This document shows, piece by piece, positions 9,406-17,929 of a stretch of DNA of 47,030 nucleotides. The DNA is from Altererythrobacter sp. Lineage in GTDB: Bacteria; Pseudomonadota; Alphaproteobacteria; Sphingomonadales; Sphingomonadaceae. Numbering within the stretch: the stretch's first letter is position 1; every line of letters begins with the position of its first letter. A program made the translations under genes and the position numbers. The DNA is taken from the NCBI GenBank assembly GCA_023260985.1, contig JALRKY010000076.1, positions 1 through 47,030 of the forward strand. Direction: 5' to 3'. A model generated the notes under the pieces. It made no database searches and was not told the origin of the DNA. It was given only the letters and a program-made list of their open reading frames with translations.

Positions 9406-10194
9406 TTGGCCAAATCTCATGATTTCCAGCGCATTGCCCTGATCGCGTCCGATGCGGAGCGCGCGCAGGTCGCCTATGCTGACATGCAAGGTGCACATGA
9501 TTGGGCGGCGCTGGAGGAAGCCGACGCCGTGGTGGTGCTGGGTGGTGACGGCTTCATGCTGCAGACGCTCCACGCGATGCTCGATTCTGGCCGTGTCATT
9601 CCCGCCTATGGCCTTAACCTCGGCACAGTCGGCTTCCTGATGAACCGCTATCGCGCTGGTAGCGACATCGCGAAACGGATCTCACGTGCGCGGGAGATTG
9701 CGATTGCGCCGCTGTGCATGGACGCGCTGACGCAGGACAAGCAGCACCATCGCTTCTTCGCTATCAACGAGGTCTCGCTGCTGCGTGAAACGCGGCAGAC
9801 CGCAAAGATCGAGGTCATGGTCGATGAGAAGGTCCGGATACCAGAGCTGGTATGCGACGGCGTCCTCGTTTCGACCCCGGCGGGCTCGACCGCATACAAC
9901 TTATCCGCCAATGGCCCGATACTTCCGCTCGATTCGCAACTGCTTGCGCTCACTCCGATCAGTGCCTTCCGCCCGCGGCGCTGGCGCGGCGCGATCCTGC
10001 CTGACCGCAGCACTGTCAAACTAACCGTTCGCGAGCCACACAAACGACCCGTCTCCGTTGTCGCCGACCAGAAGGAAGTGCGCGACATCGCCGAAGTTTC
10101 GCTGGCAATCGCGCGCGAATGCGAACTCAGCCTGCTATTCGATCCCGGCCATGCGTTGGACGAGCGCATCGTCGCCGAACAATTCGTCGTTTAG
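9406..10194 (+). CDS. nadK: NAD kinase
   Basis: NAD kinase phosphorylates NAD to NADP in the cytoplasm. The 262-residue protein shows the GGDG motif (VLGGDGFML), NLGTVGFLMN, the conserved NE in FAINEVSLLRE, and DGVLVSTPAGSTAYNLSAN. The frame is open far upstream because it runs antisense to the EAL gene. The family N-terminus (AKSHDFQRIALIAS) fixes the start at TTG 9406, with GGAAGGGG a few bases before it. A non-AUG start may lower expression. Confidence 0.92.
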   Translation: MAKSHDFQRIALIASDAERAQVAYADMQGAHDWAALEEADAVVVLGGDGFMLQTLHAMLDSGRVIPAYGLNLGTVGFLMNRYRAGSDIAKRISRAREIAIAPLCMDALTQDKQHHRFFAINEVSLLRETRQTAKIEVMVDEKVRIPELVCDGVLVSTPAGSTAYNLSANGPILPLDSQLLALTPISAFRPRRWRGAILPDRSTVKLTVREPHKRPVSVVADQKEVRDIAEVSLAIARECELSLLFDPGHALDERIVAEQFVV

Positions 10195-10250
10195 CCCTCT
10201 TGCCAAACGAATCCGCCGCCCATATAGGCGCACCCCTGCCTTCGGGCTGC

Positions 10251-10325
10251 TCCCCGATAGCTCAGCGGTAGAGTAGGTGACTGTTAATCACTTGGTCGTT
10301 GGTTCGAATCCAACTCGGGGAGCCA
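10251..10325 (+). tRNA. tRNA-Asn (anticodon GTT)
   Basis: A 75-base cloverleaf. Acceptor TCCCCGA pairs fully with TCGGGGA, the discriminator is G, and CCA is encoded. The anticodon loop CTGTTAA gives GTT, reading AAC/AAU. The T loop is TTCGAAT. It sits between nadK and the convergent TauE-type permease. Confidence 0.95.
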
Positions 10326-10344
10326 CTTCGCGACTGGACAGGAT

Positions 10345-11085
10345 CTAGGCGCCGAGAAGCAACCTTCCCCCCACCCAGATAACCAGCGCCGCAGTTAGCC
10401 AGCGAATGATCTTTTGCGGCAGGAATTTCACTGCCATCAAGCTGCCGATCTGCCCGCCGATCGCCACCGCTATGAGCAGGGCAAGCCCACCATAGAGCGC
10501 GCCACCCAAGAGGCCGGGGCCGCTTTTGAGCAGCTGCCCGGTCAATCCGAACAGCGAATTCACCAGGATGAAAAAGCTGGCAGTCGCGGCGATAGCGCGC
10601 GCATCGTTCCAGCGGGTGAGATGGAGCAGCGGCGCCAGGAATATCCCTCCGCCGATTCCCACCAACCCGGCGAGATACCCCAGCGGTGCCGCGGCCAGAG
10701 GTGCGAAGCGAGCCAGCCTGTGCGGCTCGGACTCGGACTCGGCTGACACCGGCAGCAGCATGGTAAGGCCCGTCAGCAACAGGCTCGCGCCAAGGAGTAG
10801 AAGGAACCCCTCGCGCCCAATCTGGGTGAGCCCGCCCAGCAGTGCCGCTGGTGCCGCCAGCGCCGTGAGGAGCAGCGCGCCACGCCACGGCGTGACCTGC
10901 GCCCGCGCAAATCGAACGCTGCTGCCCGCCACAACCACGATGTTGCATGCAAGCGCGAGAACCGGCAGCAGCCGGTAATCCATCCCCGAAAGCGCCAGCA
11001 GAGCGGCATAGGTCGAGCCGCCGCCGAAGCCCACTGCCGCGTAGAGCAGCGCGGTAACGAAGAAGGCAGCGATAAGAAGCGGCAT
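10345..11085 (-). CDS. TauE/SafE-family membrane permease, 246 aa
   Basis: A hydrophobic protein with about eight predicted membrane spans. It has the family's two internal-repeat signatures: AAVGFGGGSTYAALLAL in the first half and GYLAGLVGIGGGIFLAPLL in the second. Family members export sulfite, sulfoacetate or related organosulfur anions. The substrate here is unknown, and no sulfur gene is adjacent. Two in-frame ATGs exist. 11085 is preferred because AGGAA lies seven bases before it, whereas it touches the first ATG at 11091. The gene is divergent from the acetyltransferase with about 65 bases between them. Confidence 0.85.
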   Translation of the reverse strand: MPLLIAAFFVTALLYAAVGFGGGSTYAALLALSGMDYRLLPVLALACNIVVVAGSSVRFARAQVTPWRGALLLTALAAPAALLGGLTQIGREGFLLLLGASLLLTGLTMLLPVSAESESEPHRLARFAPLAAAPLGYLAGLVGIGGGIFLAPLLHLTRWNDARAIAATASFFILVNSLFGLTGQLLKSGPGLLGGALYGGLALLIAVAIGGQIGSLMAVKFLPQKIIRWLTAALVIWVGGRLLLGA

Positions 11086-11151
11086 ATTCATTTCCTATCT
11101 GCCCCGCCAGCACTATCCCAGCAATAGTCCACGCAAAGGGAGATTGCCGAA

Positions 11152-11772
11152 ATGTTGCCAGAATCGATCGATCTCGGCGAAGAGCATATCCTTGCGCGAC
11201 AGAGTGACGCTTTGCAGATCGGCGATATTACTGCCGATGCATTCCGAAACGACCCCTTCAACCTGTGGCTGTTCGGCAATTTTGCGGGAATCAATGCACT
11301 GTTCCACGCTCAAGCCCGGCGTATTTATATCCCACGCGGATTTTGCTATCGCATTGGTGACGAGGGCGCATGCATGTGGATGCTGCCCGGAAACAATGCC
11401 GAATTCTCACTCTCCGATTATGTCGCAATCGCCTGGCCCACCCTATTGCGCTGTGGCCCCGGAGCTGTCGTTCGCGCAGTGAAGACTGGCAATGCAATGG
11501 ATGCGGCCCATCCGCACTTCCCCCATGCCTATTTGTTCAGCATCGGCGTCAGGCCATCCTCGCAGGGCAAGGGCTTGGGCAGGAAGCTGATCCGCCCGGT
11601 GCTCGATGCTTGCGACAGGCTTGGACTGCCCGCTTATCTCGAAAACTCGAACCCAGCCAATTCAAGTTTCTATATGTCCTGCGGCTTCGAACCCTATGGC
11701 AAAGTCATCCATCCCGAGCCCGATAGCCCTCCGCTCGTTCCCATGCTCAGGCAACCGCGCGAACCCGCCTAA
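11152..11772 (+). CDS. GNAT-family N-acetyltransferase, 206 aa
   Basis: The C-terminal half has the acetyl-CoA-binding signature LFSIGVRPSSQGKGLGRKLI (V-x-P-x-x-Q-G-x-G-x-G) and then YLENSNPANSSFYMSCGFE, typical of GNAT enzymes acting on small molecules. The N-terminal half is less conserved and opens with a DITADAFRNDPFNLWLF pattern common in the subfamily. An AAAGGGAG ribosome-binding site precedes ATG 11152. The acceptor substrate is unknown. Confidence 0.8.
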   Translation: MLPESIDLGEEHILARQSDALQIGDITADAFRNDPFNLWLFGNFAGINALFHAQARRIYIPRGFCYRIGDEGACMWMLPGNNAEFSLSDYVAIAWPTLLRCGPGAVVRAVKTGNAMDAAHPHFPHAYLFSIGVRPSSQGKGLGRKLIRPVLDACDRLGLPAYLENSNPANSSFYMSCGFEPYGKVIHPEPDSPPLVPMLRQPREPA

Positions 11773-11775
11773 CTA

Positions 11776-11801
11776 AAGCGCCAGGCGAGTTCCTGCCGCT
11801 T
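11776..11801. terminator. Shared terminator-like hairpin between acetyltransferase gene and secA
   Basis: AAGCGCCAGG (11776-11785) and CCTGCCGCTT (11792-11801) pair except for one C-C mismatch around a six-base loop. It fills the 32-base gap between the two convergent stops. It could act in both directions, but T tails are short. Confidence 0.45.
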
Positions 11802-11804
11802 CGA

Positions 11805-14570
11805 TCATCCGAAGTTAGTCGTACCGCCAACCGCCCCGTGGCAATGCTTGTACTTGTTGCCCGAACCGCAAGGGCACGGCGCATTCCGGCTGATCTCAAG
11901 CCCGGCGAATGGATTTTCGGTGTTTGCCCCGCCTGGCCCGAAGGCTGCGCGCGGGCTGCCTGCCAGCGAACCGAACAATTCGGGGCGCTCGGCCGATCCG
12001 TCCATGTCATTCGAATCGTCGAGGCCAGTGAATGGATCGATGTGGCCGGTAAGGAAGTCGGGCAGGTCCGGCAACGATTGCGGCTGCGGCGGCTGGATCC
12101 GAAGTTCAGCCTTGACGAGAATCTTGGTCACATCCTCGCGCAAGGTATCGAGCATCGTCTCGAACAGGCCAAATGCTTCCTGCTTGTATTCGTTGATCGG
12201 CTGCTTCTGCGCGATCCCACGCATCCAGATCACCTGCCGCAGCGCATCGAGCGTGGCGAGGTGCTCCTTCCAGTGATAGTCGAGCCGCTCAAGCAGCACG
12301 GACTTTTCAACCTGGCGCCAGATCTCGTGGTCTGCAGCACCGATCTTCTGTTCCATGACCTCGTCGGCCATGGCGGCAATGCGTTCTTCGAGGATTTCGG
12401 GCTCAACCTGATCTTCTTCGAGCCATGCGTCGATCGGCGGCGTAAGGCCGAACACATCCTCAATCTTTTCCTTAAGGCCAGCGATATCCCACTGCTCGGG
12501 ATACGATCCCGGCGGGCAAGCCTCGCCAACCAGCGCGTTCACCGTGTCGCGGCGCATGTCAATCACGACATCGTCGACCCGGGCAGCCTCCATGATTTCA
12601 CCGCGCTGCTCGTAAATCACCTTACGCTGGTCGTTCATCACGTCGTCGTATTGCACTACCTGCTTACGCGTTTCGTAATTGCGCGCCTCGACCTTCTTCT
12701 GCGCGGTCTCGATCGCCTTAGAGAGCCATTTCGATCCGATCGCTTCGCCATCGGCAAGATTCGAATTCATCATCTTGGCGAACAATGTGTCGGGGCCGAA
12801 GATGCGCAAAAGGTCATCCTCTAGGCAGAGGTAGAAACGCGACAGGCCGGGGTCGCCTTGGCGGCCCGATCGGCCACGCAGCTGATTGTCGATGCGGCGG
12901 CTTTCGTGGCGTTCGGTGCCAAGCACGAACAGCCCACCCGCTTCGAGCACCTTCTTCTTCTCTGCAGCCACCTCTTCGCGGATGCGCTCTTCGGCGGCAT
13001 CGCGCTCCGGCCCTTCGGCCATATCGCCAAGCTCGTCATTGATCCGGAATTCGACATTACCGCCTAGCTGGATGTCGGTGCCGCGGCCCGCCATGTTGGT
13101 GGCGATAGTCACCGCACCGAGCCGGCCGGCCTGCGCCACGATATGCGCTTCCTGCTCGTGGAAGCGGGCGTTGAGCACGGCGTGCTTGACGCCCTCCTTG
13201 TCAAGGAACTGGCTGAGGAGTTCGGACTTCTCGATCGAGACAGTGCCCACCAGCACCGGCTGGCCGATCTCGTTCTTCTCCTTGATCGCCTTGGCGATGG
13301 CGCCGAACTTGTCGAGCGTGTTCTTGTAGAACTCGTCTTCCTCGTCGATCCGCTGGACCGGAACGTTGGTGGGAATCTCGACCACGTTCATCTTGTAGAT
13401 GTCCCAGAACTCGGCCGCTTCGGTGGCTGCGGTGCCTGTCATGCCCGACAACTTGGGATACATACGGAAATAGTTCTGGAAGGTGATCGAGGCCATGGTC
13501 TGGTTCTCAGGCTCGATCTTGACGCCTTCCTTGGCTTCTACCGCCTGGTGCAAGCCGTTTGACCAGCGGCGGCCGTCCATCATGCGCCCGGTGAACTCGT
13601 CGATGATGACGACTTTCTCGTCCTTCACGATGTAGTCCGTGTCGCGCTTGAACATGATGTTCGCCTTGAGCGCCTGGTCGAGGTGGTGGACCACCTGCGT
13701 GTTCTCGATATCGTAGAGGTTCTCAGACGCAAGCAGCCCCTTGGTAAAGAGCAGCTTCTCGATCTCGTCAGTGCCCTCCTCGGTCAGCTGGATGTTGCGG
13801 GTCTTCTCGTCCTTCTCATACCAGTCTTCGGGAATGCCCTTCACAACTTCGTCGAGCGCGACATAGAGGTCGCTCTTGTCTTCGGTCGGTCCGGAGATGA
13901 TCAGCGGCGTGCGCGCTTCGTCGATCAGGATCGAGTCGACTTCGTCGACGATCGCGAAATTGAAGGGACGCTGCACCATCTGGTCTCGCGAGTGCTTCAT
14001 ATTGTCGCGCAGGTAGTCGAAACCGAGTTCGTTGTTGGTGGCATAGGTGATGTCGGAGTTGTAGGCCTCGCGGCGCTGGAACTCGCCAAGGTTGGGCACG
14101 ATCACGCCCACGCTCAGGCCCAGCCAATTGTGTAGCTGCCCCATCCATTCGGCGTCACGGCGAGCAAGATAGTCATTCACCGTCACGACGTGCACGCCCT
14201 TGCCTTCAACTGCGTTGAGGTAGGTCGCAAGCGTCGCTACCAGCGTTTTGCCCTCGCCCGTCTTCATTTCGGAGATTTCGCCGCGGTGGAGCACGATGCC
14301 GCCGATCAGCTGGACGTCGAAATGGCGCATCCCGAGCACGCGAACCGACGCCTCTCGTACCGTGGCGAAAGCTTCGGGCAGGATATCGTCGAGCGTGGCG
14401 CCCGCTTCGAGCTGGCGGCGGAACTTGTCCGTCTGGGCCTTCAGTTCGTCATCCGAAAGTGCCTGCATTTGCGGCTCGAGCGCATTGATCTCATTGACGA
14501 TTTTGTCGAGCGACTTGACGTAACGATCGTTGGAAGAGCCGAATAGCGATTTGGCAATGGTCTGAAACAT
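11805..14570 (-). CDS. secA: Protein translocase ATPase SecA
   Basis: SecA is the motor that pushes preproteins through SecYEG. The 921-residue protein begins [16 protein letters not shown] and carries Walker A in [14 protein letters not shown], the DEVDS box with [15 protein letters not shown], and [12 protein letters not shown]. The C-terminal zinc-binding SEC-C tail [14 protein letters not shown] binds SecB or the ribosome. The frame continues 25 codons upstream to 14645, but the family start and an AGGA element support ATG 14570. A small secreted-protein gene precedes it on the same strand. Confidence 0.97.
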   Translation of the reverse strand: MFQTIAKSLFGSSNDRYVKSLDKIVNEINALEPQMQALSDDELKAQTDKFRRQLEAGATLDDILPEAFATVREASVRVLGMRHFDVQLIGGIVLHRGEISEMKTGEGKTLVATLATYLNAVEGKGVHVVTVNDYLARRDAEWMGQLHNWLGLSVGVIVPNLGEFQRREAYNSDITYATNNELGFDYLRDNMKHSRDQMVQRPFNFAIVDEVDSILIDEARTPLIISGPTEDKSDLYVALDEVVKGIPEDWYEKDEKTRNIQLTEEGTDEIEKLLFTKGLLASENLYDIENTQVVHHLDQALKANIMFKRDTDYIVKDEKVVIIDEFTGRMMDGRRWSNGLHQAVEAKEGVKIEPENQTMASITFQNYFRMYPKLSGMTGTAATEAAEFWDIYKMNVVEIPTNVPVQRIDEEDEFYKNTLDKFGAIAKAIKEKNEIGQPVLVGTVSIEKSELLSQFLDKEGVKHAVLNARFHEQEAHIVAQAGRLGAVTIATNMAGRGTDIQLGGNVEFRINDELGDMAEGPERDAAEERIREEVAAEKKKVLEAGGLFVLGTERHESRRIDNQLRGRSGRQGDPGLSRFYLCLEDDLLRIFGPDTLFAKMMNSNLADGEAIGSKWLSKAIETAQKKVEARNYETRKQVVQYDDVMNDQRKVIYEQRGEIMEAARVDDVVIDMRRDTVNALVGEACPPGSYPEQWDIAGLKEKIEDVFGLTPPIDAWLEEDQVEPEILEERIAAMADEVMEQKIGAADHEIWRQVEKSVLLERLDYHWKEHLATLDALRQVIWMRGIAQKQPINEYKQEAFGLFETMLDTLREDVTKILVKAELRIQPPQPQSLPDLPDFLTGHIDPFTGLDDSNDMDGSAERPELFGSLAGSPRAAFGPGGANTENPFAGLEISRNAPCPCGSGNKYKHCHGAVGGTTNFG

Positions 14571-14666
14571 GGGAGCGGTCCTGACGGGACTTGAATTGTA
14601 AGAGATGCAGCCGCGCGCATCTGGCGCCGACTGCCGAAACTGCAATGGTCGATGGAGATTTGCGCG

Positions 14667-14939
14667 CTATTCGTGCGCGCGGTCGATCCCATAGAGCACT
14701 GGCGGACGCAGCACGCGCTTGGTGCGCTTGGCCGGCTTTTCGTCCTTACCCGGATCCTCCGCACGGTTGCCAGCTTCTTCATGGCTGCAGTTGCGGTGCT
14801 CCTCGGCACTGTCGTCAGCCGATTCCGCGCTAACGCCGATCTCGCAATTGAGCGCCTCTACAATCGAAGTATGGGCCGACGTACTGACGGCGACAAGGCC
14901 GGTCAGAAGCGCAAGGCAGGCAAAAAGGCGACGAAGCAT
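14667..14939 (-). CDS. Small putative secreted protein of unknown function, 90 aa
   Basis: The N-terminus MLRRLFACLALLTGLVAVS is a good signal peptide. The mature part is acidic with two cysteines (LNCE, RNCSHEEAG), then a basic patch KPAKRTKR and the end LRPPVLYGIDRAHE. The open frame lies 96 bases upstream of secA on the same strand and divergent from argJ. I recognise no family. No clear ribosome-binding site precedes the ATG. The well-formed signal peptide is the main reason to believe it. Confidence 0.5.
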   Translation of the reverse strand: MLRRLFACLALLTGLVAVSTSAHTSIVEALNCEIGVSAESADDSAEEHRNCSHEEAGNRAEDPGKDEKPAKRTKRVLRPPVLYGIDRAHE

Positions 14940-15024
14940 GCTGGGCTAAATACGCATTCTTGTTTCGCTCGTCCACCTCCCAAGGCGGATTTACTGTGCG
15001 GCACAGTCGGGCTAGCGCGTGCTC

Positions 15025-16251
15025 ATGGATCTCGACGCTTCGCCATTGGCCCTTCCTTTCCCAGACATGCCCCCGATTCCGGGGGTGACCTTGCATGTCG
15101 CACTGGCGCGCTACAAGAACTGGGATCGGGCCGATCTCACCTATGCCGAACTGGCAGAGGGGACCAGCGTGGCCGGCGTGTTCACTCAAAGTGCCTGTGC
15201 TTCGAGCGAAGTCGAGCTGGGCCGTGAACAGGTGAAACAGGGCCGCGCGCGCGCGCTGATCGTCAATGCAGGCAACTCAAACGCCTTCACCGGCTATCGC
15301 GGGCGCGAGGCGGTCGACCAGATCACGGCGCAGGTCGCCGATCACCTCGGGTGCGGAACGGACCAGGTGTTCGTCTCCTCGACCGGTGTTATCGGCGTAC
15401 CTCTGCCGAAGGACAAGGCTCGTGCAGGCGTGGCGGCCGCGCTGGTTGCCGACCCTTGCGGCTGGGAAGACGCCGCGCGTGCGATCGGCACCACCGACAC
15501 GTTCGCCAAAGGCGCGCGGACCAGCGCGATGCTCGGCGACACGCGCGTAGAACTGGTTGGCATCATCAAGGGTTCGGGCATGATCGCGCCCGACATGGCG
15601 ACGATGCTCGGCTACATCTTCACCGATGCAGCAATCGAGCCGGGCCTCCTTCAGGAACTCCTCACTCAAGCGAACCGGCAGACATTTTCCTGCATCACGG
15701 TCGACGGCGATACGTCAACCAGCGACACGGTCCTGGCCTTTGCAACCGGTGCGGCGGGCAATGCCCCCCTAGCCTCGCTCGACGATCCAGGTTCAGATGC
15801 CTTTGCCGCGGCACTGACCGACTTGTGCCGCCAGCTTGCACAACTCGTCGTGCGTGATGGCGAAGGCGCGACCAAATTTATCACCATTCGTGTCAGCGGC
15901 GCCGTTTCCGATGAAAGCGCGCACCGCATTGCTCTCAGCGTCGCCAACTCGCCCTTGGTCAAAACCGCCATCGCGGGCGAAGATGCCAACTGGGGCCGCG
16001 TCGTGATGGCGGTCGGCAAAGCTGGCGAACCCGCCGATCGCGACAAGCTTTCGATCGCCTTCGGCGGCATCTGGACAGCGAAGAACGGCCTACCGGTCGA
16101 AGGATATGACGAAGCGCCGGTGGCCGCCCATCTGAAGGGCAGCGAAATCGACATCGCGGTCGAGCTCGGGCTCGGCGAGGGCCATGCCACCGTGTGGACC
16201 TGCGACCTCACCCACGGCTACATTTCGATCAACGCGGACTACCGCTCCTAA
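15025..16251 (+). CDS. argJ: Bifunctional ornithine acetyltransferase/N-acetylglutamate synthase
   Basis: ArgJ transfers the acetyl group from N-acetylornithine to glutamate, recycling acetyl in arginine biosynthesis, and often also makes N-acetylglutamate from acetyl-CoA. The protein is 408 residues. It has the self-cleavage site with the nucleophilic threonine in DMATMLGYIFTD, the oxyanion pair in VFVSSTGVIG, the stretch KGSGMIAP, and the end SYISINADYRS-like tail (GYISINADYRS). ATG 15025 is preferred. An in-frame GTG lies two codons earlier, and neither has a clear ribosome-binding site. It ends one base before the stop of the convergent gene at 16252. Whether it has the synthase activity cannot be told. 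Confidence 0.95.
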   Translation: MDLDASPLALPFPDMPPIPGVTLHVALARYKNWDRADLTYAELAEGTSVAGVFTQSACASSEVELGREQVKQGRARALIVNAGNSNAFTGYRGREAVDQITAQVADHLGCGTDQVFVSSTGVIGVPLPKDKARAGVAAALVADPCGWEDAARAIGTTDTFAKGARTSAMLGDTRVELVGIIKGSGMIAPDMATMLGYIFTDAAIEPGLLQELLTQANRQTFSCITVDGDTSTSDTVLAFATGAAGNAPLASLDDPGSDAFAAALTDLCRQLAQLVVRDGEGATKFITIRVSGAVSDESAHRIALSVANSPLVKTAIAGEDANWGRVVMAVGKAGEPADRDKLSIAFGGIWTAKNGLPVEGYDEAPVAAHLKGSEIDIAVELGLGEGHATVWTCDLTHGYISINADYRS

Positions 16252-16608
16252 TCACTCGAGCGCGGCAGCCAGAAGTCGGCGGCAATTGCTGCCATCGCAG
16301 CCTGGCACACTTTTATAGTCTGCCGTATCATACGCGATGACCAGCGGCTTTCTTGTTTGCTTTGCCGCAATCGCCAGGGCGATCACGTTGTCGACTTTTC
16401 GAGAATCTTCGGAAAGAGACATGGCAAAATAATAGATCGCCTGAGTGTTTGCCCGATCTTCGATCGGCACGCATTTGATATGAATGCGATTTTCCATCAC
16501 TCCGACCTGGTCAACATCGCAAGAGCGCGGCTGGCGCGCAGCTTCGGCACTGGTCGTACCGAAGAACGCAGCGACGCAGAAAGCAGCCGCCATCGTCACC
16601 AGGCGCAT
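16252..16608 (-). CDS. Small secreted cysteine-containing protein of unknown function, 118 aa
   Basis: A signal peptide (MRLVTMAAAFCVAAFFGTTS...AEA) precedes a mature domain of about 90 residues. It has four cysteines (RSCDVD, IKCVP, PGCDGSNCRRL), which could form two disulfides in the periplasm. I recognise no family. The start could instead be GTG 16623, five codons upstream, which has GGCAGGT before it. ATG 16608 gives the better signal peptide. The gene is convergent with argJ, their stops adjacent. Confidence 0.6.
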   Translation of the reverse strand: MRLVTMAAAFCVAAFFGTTSAEAARQPRSCDVDQVGVMENRIHIKCVPIEDRANTQAIYYFAMSLSEDSRKVDNVIALAIAAKQTRKPLVIAYDTADYKSVPGCDGSNCRRLLAAALE

Positions 16609-16756
16609 CGGTTCACTCGTCACCTTGTACCTGCCCTATTTGCCACCCACGGCAATCTTCTTCTTGCCTACCAGATGCGTCAAGCTTGATAATCGGGAAA
16701 GACAAGGCCAGCGAAGAATCTGAACATGACTGATCACGAAACCACCTGGGCGGCTG

Positions 16757-17557
16757 ATGAACAATTCTATAAACCGGGAAATTCATGAACTGATGGCTTT
16801 GGTCAGCCAGCGAGTGATCCTGCCTCGGTTCCAGAACCTCAGAACCGGCGAGATCAACGAGAAGGCGGCCAACGATCTGGTCACTGTTGTCGACCACGAG
16901 GCGGAGGCCATGCTGGCCGAAGGCCTAGCGCGGATCGACGGTTCGATCGCCATCGTTGGCGAGGAAGCCGCGCATGACGATCCGGCGATCCTCCGCCATT
17001 TATCCGCCGATTGCTGGATCGTCGACCCGATCGACGGGACGCACAATTTCGCACATGGCAAGCCGCCCTTCGGCATCATCATCGCTCAGGCTAGCGAAGG
17101 CGAGTGCCAAGCTGGCTGGATCTACGACTGCCTGTCGGGCCGCTTTTGTCATGCGCATCGCGGCGGCGGCGCCTTCCTGAATGGAGAGCCTGTAAGCGCG
17201 CGAACTACCGGCGAAAACCCGCCAGTGGCGGCGATTTCACGGCTTTTCCTCAGTGACGAGCAATGCGCGACTGTCGATGCGCATCTCGCACCGTTTTACC
17301 GGTTGGTCGACATCCCCCGTTGCGCAGCTGAGCAGTATCCACGCCTTGCATTGGGCCAGAATGACGTTTCGAGTTTCCAGCGCACGCTGGCTTGGGATCA
17401 TGCCGCAGGCGTGCTCTGGCTCAACGAAGCCGGGGGTAAGGCGGCGCGCTTCGACGGCAGCGCCTATCGCGTGGACGAGCAGAACAAGCCGGGCCTGATA
17501 GGTGCATCAAGCCCGGCGCTGTGGGATCAATTCGCCGAGCGAGCGCTCGGCCTCTGA
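16757..17557 (+). CDS. Inositol-monophosphatase-family phosphatase, 266 aa
   Basis: A Mg-dependent phosphatase of the IMPase/FBPase-like fold. The metal-binding motifs are intact: GEEA, WIVDPIDGTHNF, and the late LAWDHAAGVLWLNEAGG. The length is normal. Family members act on inositol phosphates, histidinol phosphate or 3'-phosphoadenosine nucleotides, and the sequence here does not single out one. It converges on trxA with three bases between stops. Confidence 0.87.
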   Translation: MNNSINREIHELMALVSQRVILPRFQNLRTGEINEKAANDLVTVVDHEAEAMLAEGLARIDGSIAIVGEEAAHDDPAILRHLSADCWIVDPIDGTHNFAHGKPPFGIIIAQASEGECQAGWIYDCLSGRFCHAHRGGGAFLNGEPVSARTTGENPPVAAISRLFLSDEQCATVDAHLAPFYRLVDIPRCAAEQYPRLALGQNDVSSFQRTLAWDHAAGVLWLNEAGGKAARFDGSAYRVDEQNKPGLIGASSPALWDQFAERALGL

Positions 17558-17560
17558 TTT

Positions 17561-17881
17561 TCAGAGTTCGCCTTCGAGCCAGGCCTTGAGCGCGCTCTTC
17601 GGGCGAGCACCGGTCAGGCTTGCGGCAGGCTGGCCATTCTTGAACAGGACTAGGTAGGGAATTCCCTGCACGCCCATCGTGCCCGGCACATCGGGATTTT
17701 CCATGATGTCCATCTTGGCAATGGTCACCTGGCCAGCCAGCTCATCGCTGATTTCTTCCAGTGCGGGCGCGATCATCTTGCACGGTCCGCACCAGTCAGC
17801 CCAGAAATCGACAAGAACGGGCTTGTCGGCGTCGAGCACATCGCTCTTGAAGCTTGCATCGGTCACATTGACGGTGGCCAT
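17561..17881 (-). CDS. trxA: Thioredoxin
   Basis: A 106-residue thioredoxin with the canonical active site WCGPC in DFWADWCGPCKMIAP, the cis-proline segment GIPYLVLFKNG, and the family's usual length. It reduces protein disulfides in the cytoplasm. AGGAG precedes the ATG. It lies 48 bases after addA on the same strand with no terminator visible, so it may be the last gene of the divL-addA run. Confidence 0.95.
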   Translation of the reverse strand: MATVNVTDASFKSDVLDADKPVLVDFWADWCGPCKMIAPALEEISDELAGQVTIAKMDIMENPDVPGTMGVQGIPYLVLFKNGQPAASLTGARPKSALKAWLEGEL

Positions 17882-17929
17882 GGGGAATCTCCTGAATTGC
17901 GTTGTTCCATAACTAGGATTTTTTCCGCG

